The notes beneath the pieces are model-generated. The model was not told the origin of the DNA. It saw nothing but the letters and a program-made list of their open reading frames with translations, and ran no database searches. 14,636 nt of DNA, taken from positions 1 to 14,636 of the forward strand of contig CALBUB010000135.1 in the NCBI GenBank assembly GCA_937967955.1, given 5' to 3'. Shown here one piece after another: positions 6,377 through 14,179 of this stretch. The position numbers and the translations under genes were made by a program. Source of the stretch: an uncultured Bacillota bacterium (GTDB taxonomy: Bacteria; Bacillota; Clostridia; Tissierellales; Tepidimicrobiaceae). Position 1 is the first letter of the stretch; each line of letters begins with the position of its first letter.

Positions 6377-7204
6377 CTATCTTTCCATAGTATCCAGATT
6401 TTCTCTTATCAGCTTATCAAAATTTCTAATGAGATTATCTAAACTCTCTCTAGCATCTCTGCCCCTTATGGGCTTACCGTGACTTGGGGCAATAATATGG
6501 GGATCGAGAGCTTTCAATTTCAATAGTGACTCCTTGGCTGCATTCCAATCTTCCGTCATATAAGCTGGTGGCCCTGACATCTGCTCTTTTTGGGTAAGAA
6601 TTGCTAGCAAGGATTCCTGCTTTGTAGTTGATAGGGCATCCCCTGCAATTAATACCCTATCCATCTCCCTATATAAGGATATATGGCCTTTAGTATGGCC
6701 TGGAGTGTGGATCCATTTCCAAGCTGGCATATCTGGTATACTTCCATCCTCAGGTAGTGGATAAACCCTATTGCTTATATCTATGCTGGTATGAGGGAAA
6801 GACTGGCTCATTTCTGCTACTTTACCACCGCCTACCTCTGGATTGGCCAGTGGATAATCCTTTTCCCCTGTAAGATAGGGTAGTTCCAAAGGATGCACAT
6901 AAACGGGCACATCCCATTCTTCGGCCAGCTTTACTACAGAACCAACATGGTCAAAATGGCCGTGGGTGAGTACAATAGCATTTGGCTTAGTGCCTTTTCC
7001 AAATCTTCTTTCAGCTGAGTGGATTATAAAATCATAGGAGTTTTCAAGGCCAGTATCTACTAATATATAATCCTTTCTATCAGTAAAAGGATCCCCTATT
7101 AAAAAGGCATTTACTATTGTAAAATCTAAAAGCAAAACATCTGAGGTTACTTCTTGGGCTTTTGTTCTAAGGTGTGATACCCTTTCAAGTAGCCTGTTTT
7201 TCAA
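6377..7204 (-). CDS. MBL-fold metallo-hydrolase
   Basis: Metallo-beta-lactamase-fold hydrolase binding two metal ions. Seen (numbering from the ATG at 7219): THGHFDH (85-91; His86, His88, Asp90, His91), the third metal His175 in HTPGHTKGH (171-179), bridging Asp194 in AGDAL, and His247 in PSHGKP (245-250). This full set fits an active glyoxalase II-like or related hydrolase; the substrate is unknown. The longest reading starts at ATG 7219, but no ribosome site precedes that codon, and GGAGG lies inside it, 8 nt ahead of a TTG at 7204. TTG 7204 (275 residues) is therefore the more likely start. The start region lies in one arm of a perfect inverted repeat (7212-7259). The gene is 70-85 bp downstream of the sodium symporter and is followed by the strong terminator at 6314-6360. 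Lysine and glutamate-rich tail, no signal peptide, so cytoplasmic. Confidence 0.87.
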   Translation of the reverse strand: MKNRLLERVSHLRTKAQEVTSDVLLLDFTIVNAFLIGDPFTDRKDYILVDTGLENSYDFIIHSAERRFGKGTKPNAIVLTHGHFDHVGSVVKLAEEWDVPVYVHPLELPYLTGEKDYPLANPEVGGGKVAEMSQSFPHTSIDISNRVYPLPEDGSIPDMPAWKWIHTPGHTKGHISLYREMDRVLIAGDALSTTKQESLLAILTQKEQMSGPPAYMTEDWNAAKESLLKLKALDPHIIAPSHGKPIRGRDARESLDNLIRNFDKLIRENLDTMER

Positions 7205-7211
7205 ATTAAAA

Positions 7212-7259
7212 ACCTCCATTTTACAGATATTATATAATTATTTTCTGTAAAATGGAGGT
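7212..7259. promoter_or_regulatory. Perfect 16-bp inverted repeat over the MBL gene start
   Basis: ACCTCCATTTTACAGA (7212-7227) and TCTGTAAAATGGAGGT (7244-7259) are exact reverse complements separated by 16 nt of A/T-only sequence that contains a minus-strand TATAAT (7229-7234). As RNA, the arm nearest the gene contains the GGAGG ribosome site and the upstream ATG of the metallo-hydrolase, so the hairpin would hide the translation start. It is followed by TTTTTAATTT, so it could also end the symporter transcript. As DNA it would be an operator flanking a -10 box. I cannot tell which. Confidence 0.7.
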
Positions 7260-7289
7260 ATTTATACTCAGGCTAATAGTTTTTTAATT

Positions 7290-8651
7290 TTATAGTATTC
7301 CAATTCCTGATAGTAATACTAGTGTTATGATAGCTGGAATTACAAACTTGCATAGGAACATCCATACTTCAAATAATGCAAATTTAACAGTTCCATCATT
7401 GGTAACTTCAGCTCTAACTCTATCTTTACCCATAAGCCAACCTACATATAAGGTTATGAATATTCCACCTATTGGTAGTAAGATGGCGTTTGCAAACCAG
7501 TCTAATAGGTCGAAGAAATTCATACCTATGATTGTAAAGCCAGACAATGGTCCCATGGATAGGGATGCTACAATACATATTATAAATAGTACTATACTTG
7601 TTACAGCAACTGCCTTCTTACGCTCCCAACCTCTATTATCTATTAAGTAAGAAACTACTACTTCTAGTAAGGATAGGGAGGAAGATAAGGCTGCTAATGA
7701 CAATAGTATAAAGAATATTAAACCAAATATTCTACCTACAACTGGTCCCATGGTAGCAAATATAGCTGGTACTGTAACGAATACTAATCCAGGCCCTTGG
7801 CCTAAGTCAAAGCCTAGCGCTACAGTAGCTGGGATTATTACTAAGCCGGATAGTAATGCAACTCCTGTATCCATAATAGGAACTATAGTTGCACTTTCAA
7901 CAAGGTTTTCCTTCTTATCTAAGTAACTTGCATAGGTAATCATACAGCCCATTCCTAAGCTCAGGGAAAAGAATGCCTGTCCTAAGGCTGCTAACATTAC
8001 ATCCCCTGTCATCTTAGAAAAGTCAGGCACAAATAAGTACTTTAATCCCTCTCCAGCACCTGGCAGTGTTAATGAACGGATAACTAGTATTATTAAAAGT
8101 ATGAATAATGTTGGCATCATTACCAAGGAAGCCTTTTCTATACCTTCACTAATTCCCTTAGCAACTATAACTACATTTGCCAATAGATATATTGCAGTCC
8201 AGAAAATTGGTGAAGCTATTCCAGTTGCTAAAGAACCAAATATACCTTCCATAGTTGCCGGGTCAGTGGAAAATTGGCCTAATATAGTCTTAAATATATA
8301 GGCAACTGACCAGCCACCTACTACTGGATAATAACCCATGATTATAAAGGCAGCTAATACTCCTATTGCTCCAACAAAGGTAAATCTCTTATCCAGTTTC
8401 TTGAAAGCATCAACTGATGATAATTGCGTATGTCTACCTATAACAAACTCTGCCAGCATAAGTCCAAAACCTATAACAATTACACAAACTAAATAAAATA
8501 ATACAAATGCGCCTCCACCATTTTTACCAGCCATGTAAGGGAACCTCCAAATGTTTCCTAAACCAACAGCAGAACCTGCTGCCGCAAGGATGAAACCAAG
8601 CTTAGAAGCAAATTGATCTCTTTTTTCAGTTTGACCAGGTTGTTGTTGCAT
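7290..8651 (-). CDS. Neurotransmitter:sodium symporter (NSS/SNF family), MhsT/Tyt1-like amino acid transporter
   Basis: Sodium-coupled symporter in the cytoplasmic membrane, with the LeuT fold, importing neutral or aromatic amino acids. Seen: the unwound TM1 signature AAAGSAVGLGNIWRFPY (23-39), NGGGAF (44-49) at the start of TM2, VVGGWSVAY in TM3, and QAFFSLSLGMG in TM6 with the substrate/Na-site Phe and Ser. Length 453 with a C-terminus ending soon after the eleventh hydrophobic segment fits the short bacterial 11-TM members such as MhsT and Tyt1. The N-terminal MQQQPGQTEKRDQFASKLGF carries the usual charged lead-in to TM1. ATG start with AAAGGAGGG 5 nt upstream. It has its own good promoter (8811-8839). 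Placement beside iorAB and an aldehyde oxidoreductase suggests tryptophan, phenylalanine, tyrosine or similar hydrophobic substrates; this is inference. Confidence 0.92.
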   Translation of the reverse strand: MQQQPGQTEKRDQFASKLGFILAAAGSAVGLGNIWRFPYMAGKNGGGAFVLFYLVCVIVIGFGLMLAEFVIGRHTQLSSVDAFKKLDKRFTFVGAIGVLAAFIIMGYYPVVGGWSVAYIFKTILGQFSTDPATMEGIFGSLATGIASPIFWTAIYLLANVVIVAKGISEGIEKASLVMMPTLFILLIILVIRSLTLPGAGEGLKYLFVPDFSKMTGDVMLAALGQAFFSLSLGMGCMITYASYLDKKENLVESATIVPIMDTGVALLSGLVIIPATVALGFDLGQGPGLVFVTVPAIFATMGPVVGRIFGLIFFILLSLAALSSSLSLLEVVVSYLIDNRGWERKKAVAVTSIVLFIICIVASLSMGPLSGFTIIGMNFFDLLDWFANAILLPIGGIFITLYVGWLMGKDRVRAEVTNDGTVKFALFEVWMFLCKFVIPAIITLVLLSGIGIL

Positions 8652-8703
8652 AAATACCCTCCTTTTTAATGGTTTTGTTTAAGGATTTTATTTTTAAAAT
8701 TTT

Positions 8704-8711
8704 ACCTCCTT
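8704..8711 (-). promoter_or_regulatory. Perfect ribosome binding site without a usual start codon in the symporter leader
   Basis: AAGGAGGT on the minus strand lies about 53 nt upstream of the symporter ATG, in addition to the gene's own AAAGGAGGG. No ATG, GTG or TTG follows within normal distance; only ATT and ATA codons do. It could be a ribosome standby site or a chance purine run. Confidence 0.3.
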
Positions 8712-8810
8712 CCCTTATATTTTTTATTTTATGAAAACTTTAAATATCATATGACCTTATACAAACGTTTTACTGAGGACTTTACTATGTAAAAGTCTTA
8801 TTTGTTTATT

Positions 8811-8839
8811 AGAATAGCATAATCGAATTAATTTGTCAA
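8811..8839 (-). promoter_or_regulatory. Predicted sigma-A promoter of the symporter gene
   Basis: Minus-strand TTGACA (8834-8839, perfect consensus) and TATTCT (8811-8816) with exactly 17 bp between them. Transcription would start near 8805, giving a leader of about 150 nt. The leader contains an imperfect hairpin GACTTTTAC/GTAAAGTC just after the start. Confidence 0.65.
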
Positions 8840-8902
8840 TATATTTGTACAATTTCGAATCTTGTTAATAAAATGACATAATTGTTAACTTTTTTAACAA
8901 AT

Positions 8903-8926
8903 AAAAAAGCCAGTCTGTCGACTGGC
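8903..8926 (-). terminator. Terminator of the iorA-iorB-AOR operon
   Basis: Stem GCCAGTC/GACTGGC (8909-8915 and 8920-8926) with a TGTC loop. On the minus strand it is followed by TTTTTTAT. It lies just after the stop codon of the aldehyde oxidoreductase gene. Confidence 0.85.
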
Positions 8927-8931
8927 CTATG

Positions 8932-10818
8932 CTAGGCTAATAGCCATTCTAGTTCTAATTTTCTCAAAGTCTCTTCAGTAGGATTTCCTGTTTTCCTATC
9001 CCAACCAGCTATTTCATAATAATATTCTTTAGCTTTTTGGTACTTTTCCTTAACAAGGGCTTTTCCTTTAGAAGGCCCGTCCTTGAAAGGCTCAAATATC
9101 CTATCAGGTATGGTATCGTCTTCTCTAGTAAAGCCTTCCCTTGCATTAAAATACCTCATCATATTTATCTTTCTCTCGCCTATTTCCATTAGTTCGTATA
9201 TGGATGTGTTCCAGCCTATGCCGTATTTGGCTAGTAGTACCAAATCCTTTGGGCCATATAAACCTGCTAAGCCCCATACAAACTGGCATAGTCCTAAAAT
9301 ATCTGTAAGGGATACAAAGCACTGGGTCCTAAATGCAAATTTAGCTTTGTAATAGTCTAGTTCAAAATTATCTTCATAGCCCTTCCTTAGTCCTATAAGG
9401 GCTAAATTTTTCCTTCCATCACTTTCTGGCGGCAAAGTGAGTATAGGGTCATGATCGGAAGACTGATGGTCTGCCCCAAAGGGATTGACTGCATATATTA
9501 TTCCTAAGGATGGCTTATACTGGGGCATATGGGCTGGAAATTCTTGTTTTTTAGTGGTTATACTGTATTTTTCTGCTCCCTTTCCAATTTTTTTAGCTGC
9601 CCTATAGCTACCTTCTGCTAGTAAATCTCCAATACCTTCCCTTTTAGCAATCTTTTCGATTAGAGTAAGGAGGGCTTCACTATTACCAAATGTAAGTTCA
9701 AGGCCATCAGTATCCTCTTTGGTAAGGATACCCCTTTCATAGCACTCCATGGCAAAGGCTATGGTACCACCGCAGGAGATAGTATCTAAGCCGTACATAT
9801 TGCACAATTGATTGCCTAAGGCCACAGCTTCCAAGCTGGTCACACCACAGTAGGAACCAAGGGAAGCTGCCGTTTCATATTCAGGTCCTCCATATAGGGG
9901 ATCTACCTTTCCTTCTATTTCCACTACCCTTTTACACCTTACAGGGCAAGCATAGCAGGTGTCCCTCTTTTTTAGTATGGTAGCTGTCATGGTGGTGCCA
10001 GTTATATTTTCTGCCCCTTCAGGGAAGTAGCCTGTTTGCCAGTTTTTAGTTGGCAAGAAGCCATTCTTATGGTGGCTAATAAGCCCCCTATCAGTACCGT
10101 GTTCTCCTAATTGTTGGAAGCCCCTGCTGTTTTTAAACCTTTCTACTCCTTCCCTGGCTAATTTTTTAAAGTTTTCCTCATCTACAGGCTTGCGACCTAA
10201 TCTCTTTTTCACCACCACAGCCTTTAAGTTTTTAGAGCCCATAACTGCTCCAGTTCCATTTCTGCCATTGGCCCTGTTGTTCATATTTATTATATTGGCA
10301 AATCTAACTAAATTTTCTCCTGCAGGCCCTATTTGGGCTATGTCTATATTGTCTATTCCTAAATCCTTTTTTATAAGCTTTTCTGCTTCTCCCGTTACCT
10401 TGCCCCACATTTCTCTTGCATCCCTTAGTTCCACCTTTTCTCCATCTATATATAGATATACTGGGTGTTCAGCTTTGCCTTTAAACACTACTGCATCCCA
10501 GCCATTGCCTTTTAAATAGGCTGGGAAGAAACCCCCAGCCTGGCTATCTCCAATAGCACCAGTTAAGGGGCTTTTAGTGGTAACAGTCATCCTGTTGGCC
10601 CCTGCTATAGGAAGCCCTACTAGGGGAGATACAGAAAAGACCAATATATTTTCAGGTGATAAGGGATCTACACCAGGTTCTAATTCCTTTAATAGTATAT
10701 AAGTACCAAGGGCAGAGCCACCTGGATACATTCTATATATTTCTCCATCTAATACTTTCTTCTCTATAGTTTTTCTAGTTAAATCTACTTCTAATATGTT
10801 TGCCTGGGGGAATTGCAA
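8932..10818 (-). CDS. aor: Aldehyde:ferredoxin oxidoreductase family protein (tungsten/molybdenum bis-pterin enzyme)
   Basis: Oxidises aldehydes to carboxylic acids with ferredoxin as electron carrier, or runs in reverse. It is cytoplasmic and carries a tungsto- or molybdo-bispterin and one [4Fe-4S] cluster. Seen (numbering from GTG 10827): N-terminal pterin-binding domain with YPGGSALG (34-41), NRMTVTTKSPLTGAIGDSQAGG (78-99), NRANGRNGTGAVMGSKNLKA (184-203), cluster cysteines in CYACPVRC (Cys291, 294, 298), and the fourth, Cys514, in DILGLCQF. Length about 630 is within the family's range. The GTG at 10827 overlaps the AAGGAG site, so I prefer the TTG at 10818, 8 nt downstream of that site (628 residues). 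It follows iorB by 15 bp, so it is co-transcribed with the indolepyruvate oxidoreductase, whose side reactions yield aldehydes. Which AOR subfamily (AOR, FOR, GOR or WOR) and which metal it uses cannot be decided here. Confidence 0.93.
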   Translation of the reverse strand: MQFPQANILEVDLTRKTIEKKVLDGEIYRMYPGGSALGTYILLKELEPGVDPLSPENILVFSVSPLVGLPIAGANRMTVTTKSPLTGAIGDSQAGGFFPAYLKGNGWDAVVFKGKAEHPVYLYIDGEKVELRDAREMWGKVTGEAEKLIKKDLGIDNIDIAQIGPAGENLVRFANIINMNNRANGRNGTGAVMGSKNLKAVVVKKRLGRKPVDEENFKKLAREGVERFKNSRGFQQLGEHGTDRGLISHHKNGFLPTKNWQTGYFPEGAENITGTTMTATILKKRDTCYACPVRCKRVVEIEGKVDPLYGGPEYETAASLGSYCGVTSLEAVALGNQLCNMYGLDTISCGGTIAFAMECYERGILTKEDTDGLELTFGNSEALLTLIEKIAKREGIGDLLAEGSYRAAKKIGKGAEKYSITTKKQEFPAHMPQYKPSLGIIYAVNPFGADHQSSDHDPILTLPPESDGRKNLALIGLRKGYEDNFELDYYKAKFAFRTQCFVSLTDILGLCQFVWGLAGLYGPKDLVLLAKYGIGWNTSIYELMEIGERKINMMRYFNAREGFTREDDTIPDRIFEPFKDGPSKGKALVKEKYQKAKEYYYEIAGWDRKTGNPTEETLRKLELEWLLA

Positions 10819-10833
10819 AATAATCACTCCTTT

Positions 10834-11421
10834 TTAAGCGTAGTTATATCCTACATCATAGTTATAGCCCCTATAAAAAGCTTGGATATTTGCATCAATA
10901 GCTTTAGGTGGTACATTTTCTTTTATGGTCTCTTCCCATACTTCATTAGGTATGTCCAATAGTTTTGCTAATATTCCAATAAGTACTGTATTAGCTGCCT
11001 TTATATTCCCTGCCTTCCTTGCTTCTTCCCTAGCATCTATTTTAATTACATTGTATCTATCTTTCAAGCTTTTTACATCTTCATAGGGATACTCTTCTTG
11101 TTCTAATAGGACTGGAGTTGGATAGGCTTCTTTTGTATTAAGTATTATATGTCCTCCATCTTTCAATAGATGGCTCCATCTATAAGCTTCTAAAGGCTCT
11201 AGGCCTATTAGTATGTCCCCCTCTTTTGGTGGAATATTTGGGGAGTATACTTTTTCTCCCATGCGGACAGAGCCCCAAACCATTCCTCCCCTTTGGGATA
11301 GGCCTATTACATCATTGGTCTTTACATCTAGGCCTGCTTTAAAGGCTGCCTCAGATATTATCTTAGTAGCTAAAACCAGCCCTTGGCCTCCTACTCCTGC
11401 TAGCATTATATTCTTATTCAC
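10834..11421 (-). CDS. iorB: Indolepyruvate:ferredoxin oxidoreductase, beta subunit
   Basis: Gamma-domain subunit of the 2-oxoacid:ferredoxin oxidoreductase superfamily. With IorA it decarboxylates aryl pyruvates (from transaminated Trp, Phe, Tyr) oxidatively to aryl-acetyl-CoA, giving CO2 and reduced ferredoxin. The 195 residues match IorB. Seen: GVGGQG (9-14) opening the fold and a following GLSQRGGMVWGSVRMG segment (40-55), both typical of the family. The start is GTG with AAAGGGGG 6 nt upstream. It lies 14 bp after iorA and 15 bp before the aldehyde oxidoreductase, so translation may be coupled along the operon. The name is well supported by the partner gene; the preferred aryl pyruvate cannot be seen. 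Confidence 0.92.
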   Translation of the reverse strand: MNKNIMLAGVGGQGLVLATKIISEAAFKAGLDVKTNDVIGLSQRGGMVWGSVRMGEKVYSPNIPPKEGDILIGLEPLEAYRWSHLLKDGGHIILNTKEAYPTPVLLEQEEYPYEDVKSLKDRYNVIKIDAREEARKAGNIKAANTVLIGILAKLLDIPNEVWEETIKENVPPKAIDANIQAFYRGYNYDVGYNYA

Positions 11422-11435
11422 TTTTATCCCCCTTT

Positions 11436-13208
11436 CTACTGAGATCTCTTAATTGCCCCAACAGGACAAACTTGAGAGCATACACTACAGCCAACACATT
11501 CATCTGGATCTATTGAGGATTTTAGTTCATCTATTCCCTTGTACTTCTTCATCTTTATAGGTGGGCAATTGATCTTAACACAAGTTCTACAGCCTATACA
11601 TATTTCTGGCTCCACATAGAAATGAGGCTCTTTTATCTTATACTTAAGGGCACAAGGTCTAGTAGTTATTATGACAGAAATTCCCTTCTCCCTTGTTGCC
11701 TTTCTGATAATCTCCCTGGTCTTCTTATATTCAAACTGGTCTACTTCCTGAATGTTTTCAATGCCCATAGACTTTAGTAAGGTCTTTATATCCACATCCA
11801 TGTCGTCCTTTTCATTAAATCTACCTGAAGAAGCAGTATGTTGTCCTCCAGTCATGGCAGTAGTCTTGTTGTCCAATATTATGAAAGTCATATTGTCTTC
11901 TTCATCTACCTGATGGACTAGGTTTATAAAGCCAGGAAGACCTGAGTGGAAGAAGGTACCATCTCCTATTACAGAGACTATAGGCTTTTTATCTCCATTT
12001 TTCCTCATGGCCTTATTCATACCCTTAGTAATACCTACTGTTGCCCCCATACTATACATGGCGTGGGTAGCCTTCCAAGCAGGTAAAACAGCCATGGAAT
12101 AGCAGCCTATGTCTCCAATTACTGTTACATTAAGCTTTTTAAGTATATCGAATACTGGCCTGTGGGGACAGCCTGCACAGAACATTGGAGGTCTTGCAAC
12201 CGTTTCTACTGGTTTTATATCAGCATACTTTCTTTCCTTTATTACTCCAGCTTTATACAAGCCTTCTTCTATGTCCTCTGTAAATAGTTCTCCAGTGAAG
12301 GAAAAGTATTCCTTACCCTTACAGTCTATTCCCTTAAGTTTTAACTCATTTTCAATAAAGGGCATCATCTCTTCTAGAACTATAATGTTTTTATACTTTT
12401 CACTTAACTCCTTTATACGCCTAGTGGATATGGGATAGACCATTCCCAATTTATAGATGCTTACTGGTAGGTTTAACTCCTTAAGGTTGTAGTACATAAG
12501 GCCTGAGGTAACTATTAGGGTGTCAGAGCCTTCCACTTCCTCTAATATGTTGAAAGGTGCATCATAGGCATATTCTTCTAAAGCTTCAATCCTTTCCTTC
12601 ATAAAGTACTGGGCTTTAATATTATGGGGTGGTAACATGGTGTATTTTTCTACATCCCTTGTAAAGCCTTTAGGTTTAACTTCCTGCCTATCCTCTAACT
12701 CTACTATTCCCCTACTGTGGCAAACTCTGGAGGTTATGTCCACCATCATGGGAGTCTTAAACTTCTCACTTAGTTCTAAGGCTACCTTCATAAAATCTTT
12801 AGCCTCTTGGCTGCTGCCAGGATAGAAAATTCCCATATTGGCAAATTTGCCTATTATCCTGTTATCCTGCTCATTTTGAGAACTGGCCATACCTGGGTCA
12901 TCCCCGGTAACTAGTACAAAGCCACCATTTACAGGTGACTGAGTGAAGGTCATAAGTGGGTCCATGGCAATATTAACCCCCACATGCTTCATGGAAGCCA
13001 TTGCTCTGGCCCCATATAAGGAACCGCCTATAGCTACTTCTAAGGCCACCTTCTCACTGGGAGAAAACTCTGCATATATTTCTTCGTATTCTTTTAAAGT
13101 TTCCATAATCTGAACTGTAGGAGAACCAGGATAAGATGCAGCAACAAGTCCCCCAGCCTCATAAAAACCTCTAGCAATAGCTTGATTGCCTGTAAGTACA
13201 GCTTTCAC
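11436..13208 (-). CDS. iorA: Indolepyruvate:ferredoxin oxidoreductase, alpha subunit
   Basis: Catalytic, thiamine-diphosphate-dependent subunit of indolepyruvate oxidoreductase. Domains in order: pyrimidine-binding domain with SYPGSPTVQIM (25-35) and GDDPGMASSQNEQDNR (102-117); transketolase C-like domain at about 225-320; a CAGCPHRP motif (344-351) and pyrophosphate-binding domain with GDIGCY (365-370), GDGTFFHSGLPG (415-426) and DNKTTAMTGGQH (446-457), fitting the ThDP-Mg motif; then a C-terminal two-cluster ferredoxin domain (about 530-590) with Cys537, 540, 543, 548 and Cys571, 574, 577, 581, each set closing with CP. All eight cysteines are present, so two [4Fe-4S] clusters are expected. 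The 590 residues are usual for the family. GTG start with AAAGGGGG 7 nt upstream. It is first in the iorA-iorB-AOR operon and lies 103 bp downstream of the IclR-type gene, beyond that gene's terminator. Confidence 0.95.
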   Translation of the reverse strand: MKAVLTGNQAIARGFYEAGGLVAASYPGSPTVQIMETLKEYEEIYAEFSPSEKVALEVAIGGSLYGARAMASMKHVGVNIAMDPLMTFTQSPVNGGFVLVTGDDPGMASSQNEQDNRIIGKFANMGIFYPGSSQEAKDFMKVALELSEKFKTPMMVDITSRVCHSRGIVELEDRQEVKPKGFTRDVEKYTMLPPHNIKAQYFMKERIEALEEYAYDAPFNILEEVEGSDTLIVTSGLMYYNLKELNLPVSIYKLGMVYPISTRRIKELSEKYKNIIVLEEMMPFIENELKLKGIDCKGKEYFSFTGELFTEDIEEGLYKAGVIKERKYADIKPVETVARPPMFCAGCPHRPVFDILKKLNVTVIGDIGCYSMAVLPAWKATHAMYSMGATVGITKGMNKAMRKNGDKKPIVSVIGDGTFFHSGLPGFINLVHQVDEEDNMTFIILDNKTTAMTGGQHTASSGRFNEKDDMDVDIKTLLKSMGIENIQEVDQFEYKKTREIIRKATREKGISVIITTRPCALKYKIKEPHFYVEPEICIGCRTCVKINCPPIKMKKYKGIDELKSSIDPDECVGCSVCSQVCPVGAIKRSQ

Positions 13209-13272
13209 ATCAATACCCCCTTTACACCTATATTCATATTAAATTTACCCGTAAAATATTAATAAAAACAAA

Positions 13273-13302
13273 AATGCAAGCTAGAAGATACTAACTTGCA
13301 TT
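13273..13302 (-). terminator. Terminator of the IclR-type gene
   Basis: AATGCAAG (13273-13280) and CTTGCATT (13295-13302) form an 8-bp stem with a 14-nt loop. On the minus strand it is followed by TTTGTTTTTATT. It lies just past the regulator's stop codon, so iorA probably has its own promoter in the remaining 64 bp, which is very AT-rich; I cannot assign it with confidence. Confidence 0.7.
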
Positions 13303-13311
13303 AATACTCTG

Positions 13312-14067
13312 TTAATATATTTCTTTTTCTATTCTAGTTGCATATTTTTTTAATTTAGAGACGTATTCCTGAGTTTTAGCCTCATCAAACCTGGAGGAAG
13401 GTATAGAAACACTTATACTGGCAATGGCCTTTTCCTCCTCATTGAGTATTGGCACTGCAATACATATTAGACCCTTTACATATTCTTCATTATCTATAGA
13501 ATAGCCCTTTTCCCTAATCTGTAACAGTTCCTCCTGTAATTCCTCATCAGAGGATATAGTTTTTTCAGTATATTTTATGTAATTCCCTTCAAAGGAAAAC
13601 TCTTTATCACTAAAAGCTGCAAGTACTTTTCCTAAGGCACTACAATAAACAGGAACTTCTATTCCTAAGTCTAGTTCTGCTTTTAAGGGAGATTTGGATA
13701 CCAACTTGTCTAAATACATTACATTATTATTATATAGTACACCTAAATTGATAGTTTCGTTTAACTCATTATGTAACTCTATCATGTGGGGCCTGGCAAT
13801 ATTTTTTATTGTCATATTATTTACTACTTTATTGCCTAACTCATATAGCTTAATAGATGGAAAATACTCTAATGTAGCTTTATCCTGCTGTACGTATTTT
13901 AAATAGGTCAGGGTATTAATTATACGCTGAGTAGTACTTTTGCTAAAGCCTGTTAGTTCACTTAATTTTCCTATACTAAGTTTTCCATGAGCAGCTAGTA
14001 TTTCTAGCAGCTGGAACACCTTTACTGTAGACTTGATAATATTCTTATCATTAATGTCATTTTTCAA
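13312..14067 (-). CDS. IclR-family transcriptional regulator
   Basis: One-component regulator of catabolic genes. Seen (numbering from GTG 14076): N-terminal winged helix-turn-helix with LSIGKLSELTGFSKSTTQRI (33-52) and the wing to about 75, then the IclR effector domain (90-250) with YCSALGKVLAAFSD (144-157), GYSIDNEEYVKGL (191-203) and ICIAVPIL...ASISVSIPSSRF (204-230), all family hallmarks. Length about 251-254 is normal. The GTG at 14076 sits on the GAGGTG ribosome site; the TTG at 14067, 6 nt downstream of it, is more plausible. The gene has its own promoter (14112-14140) and terminator. It sits between an acylating aldehyde dehydrogenase gene and the iorA-iorB-AOR operon on the same strand, so one or both are likely targets. 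The effector is unknown, with an aryl acid a reasonable guess. Confidence 0.93.
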   Translation of the reverse strand: MKNDINDKNIIKSTVKVFQLLEILAAHGKLSIGKLSELTGFSKSTTQRIINTLTYLKYVQQDKATLEYFPSIKLYELGNKVVNNMTIKNIARPHMIELHNELNETINLGVLYNNNVMYLDKLVSKSPLKAELDLGIEVPVYCSALGKVLAAFSDKEFSFEGNYIKYTEKTISSDEELQEELLQIREKGYSIDNEEYVKGLICIAVPILNEEEKAIASISVSIPSSRFDEAKTQEYVSKLKKYATRIEKEIY

Positions 14068-14111
14068 AGCCAACACCTCTGTTATATTGTTGTCCCTTTC
14101 TAGATACTGCC

Positions 14112-14140
14112 ATTATACCAAATAGGCTAGGCTTGTTCAA
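14112..14140 (-). promoter_or_regulatory. Predicted sigma-A promoter of the IclR-type gene
   Basis: Minus-strand TTGAAC (14135-14140) and perfect TATAAT (14112-14117) with a 17-bp spacer. The predicted start is near 14105, about 38 nt upstream of the TTG start codon. Confidence 0.75.
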
Positions 14141-14179
14141 ACTTTGCCCAATATTTTGATAACTAATATTTATACTGAT

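Noticed and set aside
8652..8805. T-box or other riboswitch in the symporter leader
   Set aside because: I looked for the T-box antiterminator core and a leader terminator; neither is present, and the only structure is a weak hairpin near the predicted start.
13240..13256. Small TTTAC-CC-GTAAA palindrome upstream of iorA as an IclR operator
   Set aside because: Only 5 bp per arm in AT-rich DNA and no second copy near the other candidate targets.
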